Part shown: positions 1 to 6,721 of the stretch, piece after piece
Layout of the letters: each line of letters begins with the position of its first letter
How positions within the stretch are numbered: position 1 is the first letter of the stretch
Assembly (NCBI GenBank): GCA_903922735.1
Contig: CAIXUZ010000041.1
Coordinates: 1 to 64,000 of the forward strand
Direction: 5' to 3'
From: an uncultured Verrucomicrobia subdivision 3 bacterium
Lineage (GTDB): Bacteria > Verrucomicrobiota > Verrucomicrobiia > Limisphaerales > UBA11358
DNA: 64,000 bases
Notes under the pieces: model-generated
Databases searched by the model: none
The model's input: only the letters and a program-made list of their open reading frames with translations
What the model was told of the DNA's origin: nothing
Translations under genes and position numbers: made by a program

Positions 1-16
1 ATGTCCCAAAGCCATT

Positions 17-415
17 TTACCTCAAGGTAAAATGATTTTACATCGATGTTCCCGCGAATTACATCGATGTTCCCGCGAATTACATCGATGTTCCCGCGAA
101 TTACATCGATGTTCCCGCGAATTACATCGATGTTCCCGCGAATTACATCGATGTTCCCACGAATTACAACATTGTAATTCACCGGAACAACATTGTTCCC
201 GCGCTTTACAACATTGTTGCGGACGGGAACAACATTGTAATTCCGTTTTACAACATTGTTCCGGGCGGGAACCACATTGTAATTCACCGGGACCACATTG
301 TTCCGGGACGCAGCCACATGGTTCCGACCAGAAACGACATTGTTCGGGGGGCGGCCCATCAGGTTCCCGCCGCCAGCCATGTGGCGCGCCGCCGGACGTT
401 TATTGCCGTCCGGAA
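17..415. repeat. Strict 21-bp tandem repeat array (locus 1)
   Basis: About 19 consecutive units of exactly 21 bp with no insertion or deletion. Units from 38 to 163 are almost identical and start TTACATCGATGTTCCC. From 164 rightward they drift (ACAACATTGT, then ACCACATTGT cores) but keep phase to about 415. The leftmost unit (17-37) ends in GTAAAATGATT, the same ending as units of the second array near 34.1 kb. Positions 13-34 form an inverted repeat with 10-bp arms CATTTTACCT / AGGTAAAATG. The plus frame is open across the array (heptads of the form LHRCSRE), but I treat it as non-coding DNA. The array may continue left of the window. Confidence 0.9.
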
Positions 416-479
416 AGCAAAAAAATTATTATAAAATCAGGTTGAAATTATAAATGCGGGACGCGCGGAATCCGCGAAG

Positions 480-1226
480 ATGGGAGCGAACCAAACGGTT
501 ATGCAATACGATTCCACGCCACCCATGTTCTACGACGATCTCGCGTCGGTGTATGACGAGAATCCGGTTGCGCCGTCCAACCTCATCAACCCCATGAAAT
601 ATGCGATCCTGCAGTTGACCAACAAAACCCTCGACCAGAAACTGACGCTGACCACGGACCTGACGACGGCGTTGACGACGAACATCGCCATCTACGCCGA
701 TCCGGACCCGGCAGTGGCGGCCCTCACGGCCAAGGTCACGGCCATCCGCGCCAAGAAAACCGAATTGGACGCCGCGCTGGCCGTGGTGGATGTCAAGCAA
801 GGCGAACTCGACGCGCTGGAGCTGGAACTGGACAACCAGTTGACCCTGGAACTGGCCTATATCCAGAAAACCTCCGGCGGCGTGGAGAGCAAAATCAAAT
901 TGCTGGGCCTGGCGGTCAAGGGAACGTCCGTGCCGGCCACCACGCCGGATCAGGTTCAGAATCTCAAGCTCACGCCGGCCAAGAGCAGCGGCACGGTGAA
1001 GAGTTACCTCAAGCCTTTGGCCAGCGCCAAGGGGTATGATTACGATTACACCACCGACCCGACCAAGGAGGAGAACTGGAAGCACCTGGACACTTCGTCC
1101 GGCTGCCGCACCACGTTCACCGGGCTGGTGAGCGGCCAGAAAATCTGGGTGCGGGCGCGGGCGGTCGGCAAAAAGAACACCGGCAAAGGCCCGTGGAGCG
1201 ACCCCGCCACCATCACCGTGCCCTAA
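480..1226 (+). CDS. Hypothetical protein with coiled-coil middle and FN3-like C-terminus
   Basis: I do not recognise a characterised family. The 248-residue product has no signal peptide or membrane segment. Residues about 75-135 are rich in Leu, Lys, Asp and Glu and look helical or coiled-coil. The last 80 residues resemble a fibronectin type III fold: a Tyr-Asp-Tyr core, then VRARAVGKKNTGKGPWSD, which matches the usual F/G strand and ends in ATITVP. The start is uncertain; ATG 501 (MQYDSTPP) is an alternative with GGGAG upstream. The next small gene (1356) has a similar coiled-coil plus beta layout, so the two may be a pair. The reading frame looks genuine from its protein-like composition. 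Confidence 0.65.
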   Translation: MGANQTVMQYDSTPPMFYDDLASVYDENPVAPSNLINPMKYAILQLTNKTLDQKLTLTTDLTTALTTNIAIYADPDPAVAALTAKVTAIRAKKTELDAALAVVDVKQGELDALELELDNQLTLELAYIQKTSGGVESKIKLLGLAVKGTSVPATTPDQVQNLKLTPAKSSGTVKSYLKPLASAKGYDYDYTTDPTKEENWKHLDTSSGCRTTFTGLVSGQKIWVRARAVGKKNTGKGPWSDPATITVP

Positions 1227-1249
1227 GTCCGTGCCGGACTGGCCACCAC

Positions 1250-1340
1250 GGTAGGGCGCGCAGTCCCCTGCGCGCCGTCAGGGTGAATCCGATGGCGTTC
1301 CTATCAAACCAGCGGCGGTCAGGGGACTGACCGCCCTACC
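1250..1340. repeat. REP-like inverted repeat
   Basis: The left arm (1250-1277, starting GGTAGGGCGCGCAG) and the right arm (1313-1340, ending CTGACCGCCCTACC) are near-perfect reverse complements around a 35-bp spacer. Each arm can also fold on itself (GGCGGTCA / TGACCGCC in the right arm). A related hairpin with GCGGCGGTC / GACCGCCG lies at 50465-50492. Such palindromes are usually dispersed repetitive extragenic elements. It lies between two small plus-strand genes and could also act as a transcription barrier. Confidence 0.75.
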
Positions 1341-1355
1341 AACCAAAATATATTT

Positions 1356-1811
1356 ATGCCTTACAATCCCTCTTTGCCCGCCGACCATGCCCAAGTGGTG
1401 TCCGGCGAGTTGCGCGCGCAATTCAACGGCCTCAAGGCGCTCATTGATGCGCTCCAAACCCAAGTCGCGGACCAGCAAATCCAGATCGCCGGTTTGCAGG
1501 CGCATTTCCCGCTGTCGGTGCCGGAGATCAGCAGCGACCTCAGTTCCTCCGCCGATGGCAGCATCGACAAAAGCCTGGTGCCGGCCGCGCCGGAGGCGTG
1601 GCAATGTGTCGTCACCGTCAGCAGCGGCATCGACCCCAACCAGGATTTGTCCAACTGCACGTTGCTCCCCGTGTTGTCCGGCAGCACGGACGGCGGGTCG
1701 GTGTGGACGAAGCATGGCGGTAACGGCGGAGTCGCCCCGCTGGTGGCCATGCGTTACCGGGTGGGCGGCCAGTGGAGCCCGTTCTCCGCCTGGGTGATGT
1801 CGGAGACGTGA
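1356..1811 (+). CDS. Hypothetical protein, 151 aa
   Basis: No family recognised. The N-terminus (MPYNPSLPADHAQV) is followed by a heptad-like stretch (LKALIDALQTQVADQQIQIAGLQ, residues about 26-48 when read in two pieces) that should form a short coiled coil. The C-terminal 90 residues are Ser/Gly/Trp-rich and beta-like, ending MRYRVGGQWSPFSAWVMSET. There is no signal peptide. It follows the FN3-like gene in the same orientation, with a REP-like palindrome between, and no clear ribosome site precedes ATG 1356. Antisense frames of similar length exist, but this one has the more protein-like composition. Confidence 0.55.
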   Translation: MPYNPSLPADHAQVVSGELRAQFNGLKALIDALQTQVADQQIQIAGLQAHFPLSVPEISSDLSSSADGSIDKSLVPAAPEAWQCVVTVSSGIDPNQDLSNCTLLPVLSGSTDGGSVWTKHGGNGGVAPLVAMRYRVGGQWSPFSAWVMSET

Positions 1812-1828
1812 GGGTGCTTGCGCACGGC

Positions 1829-1903
1829 CACACCTTCCGGTGGGGCAACATTCCCGTAGCAGCGGACGTGAGTCCGCTCCATCTGAATCCGGGTGGTATT
1901 TGC
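1829..1903. repeat. Dispersed repeat copy R2a
   Basis: Contains CACACCTTCCGGTGG (from 1829) and AGTCCGCTCCATCTGAATCC followed by a GGTGGTA box. Both pieces recur, in swapped order, at 2821-2900. The internal GCGGAC-GTGA-GTCCGC can form a small hairpin. The two copies bracket a pair of small membrane-protein genes. No gene is seen between 1812 and 2016. Confidence 0.6.
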
Positions 1904-2016
1904 AAACGTCCACTGGCCTGGCAAATGGTTCTGGACACGTTCACACCCCAGGAATAAATTCAAATCCATGAACCTAGCTAGACCACACTTCTCTGGCTTC
2001 CTCCTATTAGACCGCT

Positions 2017-2361
2017 ATGAGCGCTTCAAACGATAACGAGCAAACAGTAACAAATCAGCCGCCGATAGGCATTGCTGGTGTTGCGTGCATTATTTGTTTG
2101 GCGGTCATTTATGCGGTGGCCAATCCCATCGGGAATTGGCTTACGGTTTGGTGGTCTGGTCTCCTGATTTATTCGGTCATGCCAATATTGGTGGCTTTCA
2201 CCATTTTTTACCGGAGCTCCTGGCACCGGGAATTGCCGAAGCCCAAGCGCATCCTTTCCCTGATTCTGTCAGCGTGTCTGGTGTTTTGCGCCTCGTTCAT
2301 CGCTTTAGGTTTGATCGTTGCCTTGATAGCAATGTTTTCAGGGTTCGCAGACGGCCATTAA
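2017..2361 (+). CDS. Small integral membrane protein (unknown)
   Basis: No family recognised. The 114-residue product has a polar N-terminus (MSASNDNEQTVTNQPP) and three predicted membrane helices: residues about 16-36 (IGIAGVACIICLAVIYAV), 42-62, and 79-108 (a long Leu/Ile/Ala/Val stretch). A basic loop (RSSWHRELPKPKR) lies between helices two and three, suggesting a cytoplasmic loop there. It sits 13 bp before another small membrane-protein gene in the same direction. Lower GC and higher Phe/Ile content than the window average hint that this pair may be acquired. Confidence 0.6.
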   Translation: MSASNDNEQTVTNQPPIGIAGVACIICLAVIYAVANPIGNWLTVWWSGLLIYSVMPILVAFTIFYRSSWHRELPKPKRILSLILSACLVFCASFIALGLIVALIAMFSGFADGH

Positions 2362-2374
2362 CCACGTAAAATCT

Positions 2375-2704
2375 ATGAAAGTATTGTCCAAAAGGTTGTT
2401 GATTATTTGGGCCCTTAACGCCATTGCGCTCGTCTTGTCCTGCATTGCAAACTCATGGCTTTTCTTCCTTGGTTTGGCGCTTCTCATTATTTCTGGGCTG
2501 TTCTCGGCTAAAGAAAAAAAACGACGCCACTGGCCGTGGAATCTGTTTTCTTGGCTGGTTGCCATCGCTGCCGTTGTTTTCCTCGCTAGGGTTACATCTT
2601 ATGGCCGCCATCCGCTTGAATGGCCATTTGCCGCTCTCTTGTGGGTTGTTTTTGTTGCTGAGGATCTCAATTGGGGTGCTCCTCGAAAAACTGACGGTGC
2701 TTGA
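2375..2704 (+). CDS. Small integral membrane protein (unknown)
   Basis: No family recognised. The 109-residue product starts MKVLSKRLLIIWALNAIAL and has about four hydrophobic segments: residues 8-22, 28-44, 58-70 and 80-93. A very basic stretch (SAKEKKRRHWPW, residues about 45-56) lies between the second and third. It follows the previous membrane gene by 13 bp, so the two are probably co-transcribed. The C-terminus (EDLNWGAPRKTDGA) is polar. From 2705 to 3014 there is only repeat R2b and the leader of the next gene. Confidence 0.6.
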   Translation: MKVLSKRLLIIWALNAIALVLSCIANSWLFFLGLALLIISGLFSAKEKKRRHWPWNLFSWLVAIAAVVFLARVTSYGRHPLEWPFAALLWVVFVAEDLNWGAPRKTDGA

Positions 2705-2820
2705 TTATAATTTTTTCTTCAAAACCCACTTAACTTCCGCTGCGTAATCATCCAGGTCTTCGTCGCCACCAGATACCGCAAACAGTCCGCCGCCGGAGCC
2801 AATGTCTGATCAATGGCCGT

Positions 2821-2900
2821 TGGAGTCCGTTCTCCATCTGAATCCAGGTGGTAATTTGAGCCGACTGACGTCGGCGGCTACACCTTCCGGTGGCTGGCCA
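2821..2900. repeat. Dispersed repeat copy R2b
   Basis: Shares with 1829-1903 the block GGAGTCCGTTCTCCATCTG, then AATCCAGGTGGTAATTT, and the block ACACCTTCCGGTGG, but in reversed order. It also holds a short inverted repeat CCGACTGACGTCGG. It lies 117 bp after the second small membrane-protein gene. Confidence 0.55.
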
Positions 2901-3014
2901 ATTTTCCTCCTCAACCGGGGCGGTTGTTTTTATTTCTTGATATTGTCGGCAAACGGGAGTCCTTTGGGGTTGGGGATTGATATGCCGTTGCATTCAGACC
3001 AAGGAGTTGTCCCA

Positions 3015-3566
3015 ATGAAGAAAAAACCTTTTCCGCTGGCGGAAGTTTACCGGCTGCTGGAACCCGGCCCGGTGGTGCTGGTCACGACGAGCCGCGCCGG
3101 GCGGGCGAATGTCATGCCGATGTCGTGGCATTTGATGCTGGAGTTTGAGCCGCCGCTCCTGGGCTGTGTCATCAGCAATCTCAACTATTCCTTCGCCACC
3201 CTCAAGGCGACCAAGGAATGTGTGATCAATATTCCCACGGTGGAGCTGGCAAAACAAGTGGTGGCCTGCGGGAATCTTTCCGGCGGGCAGGTGGATAAGT
3301 TCAAAACGGTCGGCCTCACGCCGGTGCCGGCGGAATGCGTCCAGGCGCCGCTCATCGCCGAGTGTTACGCGAGTCTGGAATGCGAGGTGGTGAACGCGAA
3401 GCTGGCCGGCAAATATAATTTCTTCGTTCTCGAAGTCGTCAAGGCTTGGGTGGCCTCCTCGCGGAAACGGCCGCGCACGATCCATCATCAGGGCGAGGGG
3501 ATATTCATGGTGGCGGGCCGGATCATCCGTCTGCCGTCGCCGATCACTTCCCGGGGCGGAAGTTGA
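3015..3566 (+). CDS. Flavin reductase-like FMN-binding protein
   Basis: Likely a flavin-dependent oxidoreductase of the FMN-binding split-barrel flavin reductase-like family; the substrate is unknown. The 183-residue protein has PVVLVTTSRAGRANVMPMSW near residues 16-35, the flavin-phosphate loop typical of the family, then ISNLNYSFATLKATKE and ECVINIPT. A stretch around residue 140 (KYNFFVLEVVKAWV) matches the barrel end. The open frame extends upstream to 2802, but AAGGAG at 3001-3006, 8 nt before ATG 3015, fixes the start. The 13 bases AAGGAGTTGTCCC also occur in the fucP leader at 63167. It converges on a radical SAM gene. Proteins of this family often act in detoxification or aromatic degradation, which nothing nearby supports. 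Confidence 0.85.
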   Translation: MKKKPFPLAEVYRLLEPGPVVLVTTSRAGRANVMPMSWHLMLEFEPPLLGCVISNLNYSFATLKATKECVINIPTVELAKQVVACGNLSGGQVDKFKTVGLTPVPAECVQAPLIAECYASLECEVVNAKLAGKYNFFVLEVVKAWVASSRKRPRTIHHQGEGIFMVAGRIIRLPSPITSRGGS

Positions 3567-3733
3567 AACATTCCATCCCTCCGATTTGCGGACAAGCAAT
3601 CGGCCGGTGAGGCTATCGGGCATTCGTAATGGGTTGCTTTGGCTTCCCGCCTGAGTCTCATCGGCCTGATTTAATATAGGCCGGTGCAGCTAGTTTGCAA
3701 GGGAGGCAAGGTGTTTTCCTCGGCGGCGAGAAG

Positions 3734-4762
3734 TCAATCCAGGTTGGTCTGATTTTCGGTGCTGTTCTTTTTGAGCTTGTTCTGAAGGGCGTTGACCGTG
3801 TGCTTGGCGGCGGCGAGCCAGGAATAGTTCCGGTTCTCCAGAAAATTCCGAAGCCGGTTGACCGGCGTTCTGTGGCGGTAGTTCTTGCCCTGCCAGATGG
3901 GCTCGCGGGTTTGCGGGTTCCGTGCCCGCGTCCACGAGGCGGCGGAGATGTGCCGGTGGCCGTAATCGGTCACGGTGATTTCGCGCGGGATTTCGACGAA
4001 GCGCTGATCGCAGAGGTTGCCGTAATTGATACAGTTCTCGGTGTAGGTGTCCGTGGTGCAGTAGACGATGTCGCCGTTGGGCTTCACCGGTTGGACGCAG
4101 CTGGAGTAGAGGACTTGCTTGGTTTCCTTGATGCCGCCGAAGCCATCGAGCGGCGCGTAGGAAAATTTGCCTTTGTAATAACCTTCGAACCGGTAGAGCG
4201 AGGCGTTGAAGCCGCGCTGCCGGAACTTCTCGCGGAATTCATGGCCCACGCTGAGGTCGGGCAGATGGACGATGGAAACGGGGATGAAATTGCTCAGGAG
4301 CCCGGCGGCGCGCAGCTTGGCGAGTTTGCCGGTGAATTCCTCGAAGTCGGCGAACTCGAAGTGGAACGACGGCTGGACGATGACTCGCGTTTTCTCCCGC
4401 CGACAGGCGGCGATGAGTTTTTCCACGTCAAAGCTCAGATTGGTGACAATCATTTTGCAGCGCCAGCCTTTGACCTGGCTGACGATGTCGAAAAAATCAG
4501 CGTGCAGGCTGGGTTCGCCGCCGGAGAAAATCAGCTTGTCGTAATCGTTCTTGAAGGGAAAGGCGTTGAGACCGGCGATCCATTCCGCGCCGGTGCGGCG
4601 CTGGTTGGAGACAATCTTGCGCCGCGATTCGCTCATATCGAACATCGGCTGGTCCAGTTCCTGGCGCTGGTTGCAATAGGAGCAATCGTAGTTGCACGAG
4701 CGCGTCAGGGACACGTCCATGATTTTGGAGAGCGCGGGTTCAGCTGGCATATTTTGATTCAA
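3734..4762 (-). CDS. Radical SAM protein with SPASM/twitch-like C-terminal cysteines
   Basis: A 342-residue radical SAM enzyme. The cluster motif CNYDCSYC (C23, C27, C30) binds the [4Fe-4S] that cleaves S-adenosylmethionine; FSGGEPSLH is the SAM-binding GGE motif. Later cysteines (SSCVQPVKPNGDIVYC, then ENCINYGNLCD) resemble a SPASM or twitch auxiliary-cluster region. The C-terminus is basic (LQNKLKKNSTENQ). Its start lies inside the last 23 bases of the upstream oxidoreductase gene, so the two are probably translationally coupled and act on the same pathway. The substrate is unknown. Proteins of this kind modify peptides, sugars or cofactors; no peptide precursor is visible next to it. Confidence 0.88.
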   Translation of the reverse strand: MNQNMPAEPALSKIMDVSLTRSCNYDCSYCNQRQELDQPMFDMSESRRKIVSNQRRTGAEWIAGLNAFPFKNDYDKLIFSGGEPSLHADFFDIVSQVKGWRCKMIVTNLSFDVEKLIAACRREKTRVIVQPSFHFEFADFEEFTGKLAKLRAAGLLSNFIPVSIVHLPDLSVGHEFREKFRQRGFNASLYRFEGYYKGKFSYAPLDGFGGIKETKQVLYSSCVQPVKPNGDIVYCTTDTYTENCINYGNLCDQRFVEIPREITVTDYGHRHISAASWTRARNPQTREPIWQGKNYRHRTPVNRLRNFLENRNYSWLAAAKHTVNALQNKLKKNSTENQTNLD

Positions 4763-5978
4763 TCTCTTTGAGGCAAACCTCCGCGCCGCGTTGGGCGGAG
4801 AGCGTGAGGGCTTCGATGACTTTCAAGGTTTTGATGGAATCATCAGGATCGGTTTCCGGCGGCAACCCGTTTTTGACGCAATGGGCGAAATGTTCCAGGG
4901 CATTGAAAACGGAGTCGCTCACGATCTCCGCGCGGCAGGGGATTTTATACGGCGGCTTCGATTTGGGCCGGCAAATGATGTGGCCCTTCTTGAAATCGCT
5001 GGTGAGCTCGCCGTCGGTGCCGAGGATTTGAATGCGTTCATAGCTGGCATCCACGGCATTGGCCAGCGAGGCGTCGAGGGTGGCGGTCAGGCCGCTGCGG
5101 AAAGTAAGTTTGCAATGCGCCGTGTCCTCGCCGCACTCGGCGGGCAGCGCGCGGTTCTCAAAAACGGCGCTGACGCGTTCCACTTCGCCAAACCAATGCA
5201 GGAACAGATTGATAAAATGGATGCCGGCATTGTGAATCACGCCGCCGCCGGTCAGATCGCGGTGCAGCGCGGCGAAGGATTTAAGTCCGCGTAAATCCTG
5301 ATTGTGAAAGGCATGGACAGCCGTGATGCTACCGGCGCGGTTTTCGGCGATGATCTCCTTCAGCACCCGATTGCGGTCGAGATAGCGTTGGTTGAAACCG
5401 GTCATCAGTACGCGGCCTGATTTCCGGGCGATGGACTTGAGTGTGAGTGCGTCGGCGACGGTGTTCGTGAGCGGCTTTTCGCAGAAGACATGCAGCCCGC
5501 GTTCCAGCGCCTGTTGGGCGGTCGCGAAGTGGAGATGGTTCGGGAGCAAAATCAAAGCCGCTTTGATGCCGGAAGCAAACAGGTCTTCCTGCGTGGCAAA
5601 AGGCTGGAGGGCATGGCGTAAAAAGCGTTGTGTGGCGCGGAATTTTTTTGCGTCACGCGATAATATCCCGGTCACTGCCAGCGGAGAGTTTATCTTGTTA
5701 AGGGCAGGGACACAGGCGTAACGGAAAAAATGGCCGGTCCCCAACAACCCACAACTCAACTTGTTTGATGGGGGGCTGGTTTTTACACCAAACCGGTGAA
5801 AACGCGTTTCCAGTTTGGAAACGGCTTGGCGGAGCGCAATTGGAAGGGAATGTTTGATAGGTGCGTTTATGAGAATCTTTATGTTCGCTGGCGCCGCCGT
5901 CAAGTTCGGGCTGTCGCCGACGGTGGTCGCCCCGGGGGTTAAGTGAAATTTTTCACAAACTTTTCTTGCGAACGGCAC
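4740..5978 (-). CDS. Gfo/Idh/MocA family NAD(P)-dependent oxidoreductase
   Basis: Dehydrogenase of the glucose-fructose oxidoreductase / inositol dehydrogenase family, probably acting on a sugar or sugar-like substrate. The Rossmann motif GLLGTGHF is at residues 77-84, unusually late, because about 70 residues with no recognised domain precede it. The family motif CEKPL and the C-terminal-domain motif GGGVIHNAGIHFINL are present. The frame opens with GTG 5978; no internal ATG lies before the Rossmann fold, so the true start is uncertain and part of the extension may be untranslated. It overlaps the radical SAM gene by 23 bp and is divergent from the act operon with only 80 bp between. Confidence 0.85.
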   Translation of the reverse strand: MPFARKVCEKFHLTPGATTVGDSPNLTAAPANIKILINAPIKHSLPIALRQAVSKLETRFHRFGVKTSPPSNKLSCGLLGTGHFFRYACVPALNKINSPLAVTGILSRDAKKFRATQRFLRHALQPFATQEDLFASGIKAALILLPNHLHFATAQQALERGLHVFCEKPLTNTVADALTLKSIARKSGRVLMTGFNQRYLDRNRVLKEIIAENRAGSITAVHAFHNQDLRGLKSFAALHRDLTGGGVIHNAGIHFINLFLHWFGEVERVSAVFENRALPAECGEDTAHCKLTFRSGLTATLDASLANAVDASYERIQILGTDGELTSDFKKGHIICRPKSKPPYKIPCRAEIVSDSVFNALEHFAHCVKNGLPPETDPDDSIKTLKVIEALTLSAQRGAEVCLKEIESKYAS

Positions 5979-6003
5979 GCCGGATTGTTAAATAACGCGC
6001 TCA

Positions 6004-6020
6004 GTTTTGTTTAGCAAAAC
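6004..6020. promoter_or_regulatory. Short palindrome upstream of act operon
   Basis: GTTTTG-TTTAG-CAAAAC is a perfect 6-bp inverted repeat with a 5-bp spacer, 39 bp before the actA start, in the 80-bp gap between divergent genes. It could be an operator or a small hairpin in the leader. No convincing -35/-10 pair was seen. Confidence 0.3.
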
Positions 6021-6058
6021 AACTTTTAAGGTGAAGTTGATTTAACTTTTGGATCGAA

Positions 6059-6721
6059 GTGATTTTTCCGAAATGGACAAATAGTTTGCCGTTGGTACTT
6101 GGCTTGGCGGCCGCGCTCGCCGGCGGTGCCGTGGCGGCCGGCGTGACGTTTTATCTCACGCCCAAATATACCCGTGCCGGCTACCAGCCGGTCCAGCCCG
6201 TCCCGTTTTCCCACAAACTTCATATCGGGCAGCTGGGCTTGGATTGTCGCTATTGTCATAACGGCGTGGAAAAATCATGGTTTGCCAATTTGCCCGGCGC
6301 TTCCACCTGTATGAACTGTCATAATCAGGTGTTGAAAGACGATCCGCGGCTCCAGTTGGTTCGTGACAGTGCGGAGACCGGTAAGCCGATTCCGTGGGTG
6401 CAGGTTCATAAGGTACCCGATTACGTATATTTCAGCCATTCTGTCCACGTTCGGCGCGGCATGAGCTGTGTGGAATGTCATGGGCGAGTGGATCAGATGG
6501 ACGAAGTGCGCCACGACAAATCGTTCAGCATGAGTTTCTGCCTGGACTGCCATCGCAACCCGGCGGCGGCCATCCGACCCGTGGATAAAGTCACCGATCT
6601 TGGCTGGCAATGGAGTCCCAATGCCGCCGAAGCGGAAAAATTGCAGGCAGTGAACGGGAAGAAACTCGTTCAGGACTGGAAAGTGGAATCCCTGCAAAGC
6701 TGCTCGGCCTGTCACCGATGA
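6059..6721 (+). CDS. actA: Alternative complex III subunit ActA, pentahaem cytochrome c
   Basis: Membrane-anchored multihaem cytochrome c of alternative complex III, which oxidises quinol and passes electrons to periplasmic carriers. An N-terminal helix (LPLVLGLAAALAGGAVAAG, residues about 9-27) anchors it. Five haem motifs are visible in order: CRYCH, CMNCH, CVECH, CLDCH and CSACH, matching the five haems known for ActA. HKLHIGQLGLD and FSHSVHVRRGMSC supply likely distal histidines. The start is GTG 6059 (reads IFPKWTNSLP). The stop overlaps the actB start in an ATGA. First gene of a ten-gene operon running to 17023. Confidence 0.93.
   Translation: MIFPKWTNSLPLVLGLAAALAGGAVAAGVTFYLTPKYTRAGYQPVQPVPFSHKLHIGQLGLDCRYCHNGVEKSWFANLPGASTCMNCHNQVLKDDPRLQLVRDSAETGKPIPWVQVHKVPDYVYFSHSVHVRRGMSCVECHGRVDQMDEVRHDKSFSMSFCLDCHRNPAAAIRPVDKVTDLGWQWSPNAAEAEKLQAVNGKKLVQDWKVESLQSCSACHR

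Noticed and set aside
32..445. A 137-codon plus-strand frame across the first repeat array (LHRCSRE heptads)
   Set aside because: It follows from a 21-bp tandem repeat whose phase keeps the frame open; no signal, domain or ribosome site supports a protein.
3662..3683. CGGCCT / AGGCCG hairpin between convergent genes
   Set aside because: Short stem, 10-nt loop and no U-run on either strand; too weak to call a terminator.
3695..4771. A 358-codon plus-strand frame opposite the radical SAM gene
   Set aside because: The antisense frame has no recognisable motif, while the minus strand carries a full radical SAM signature.
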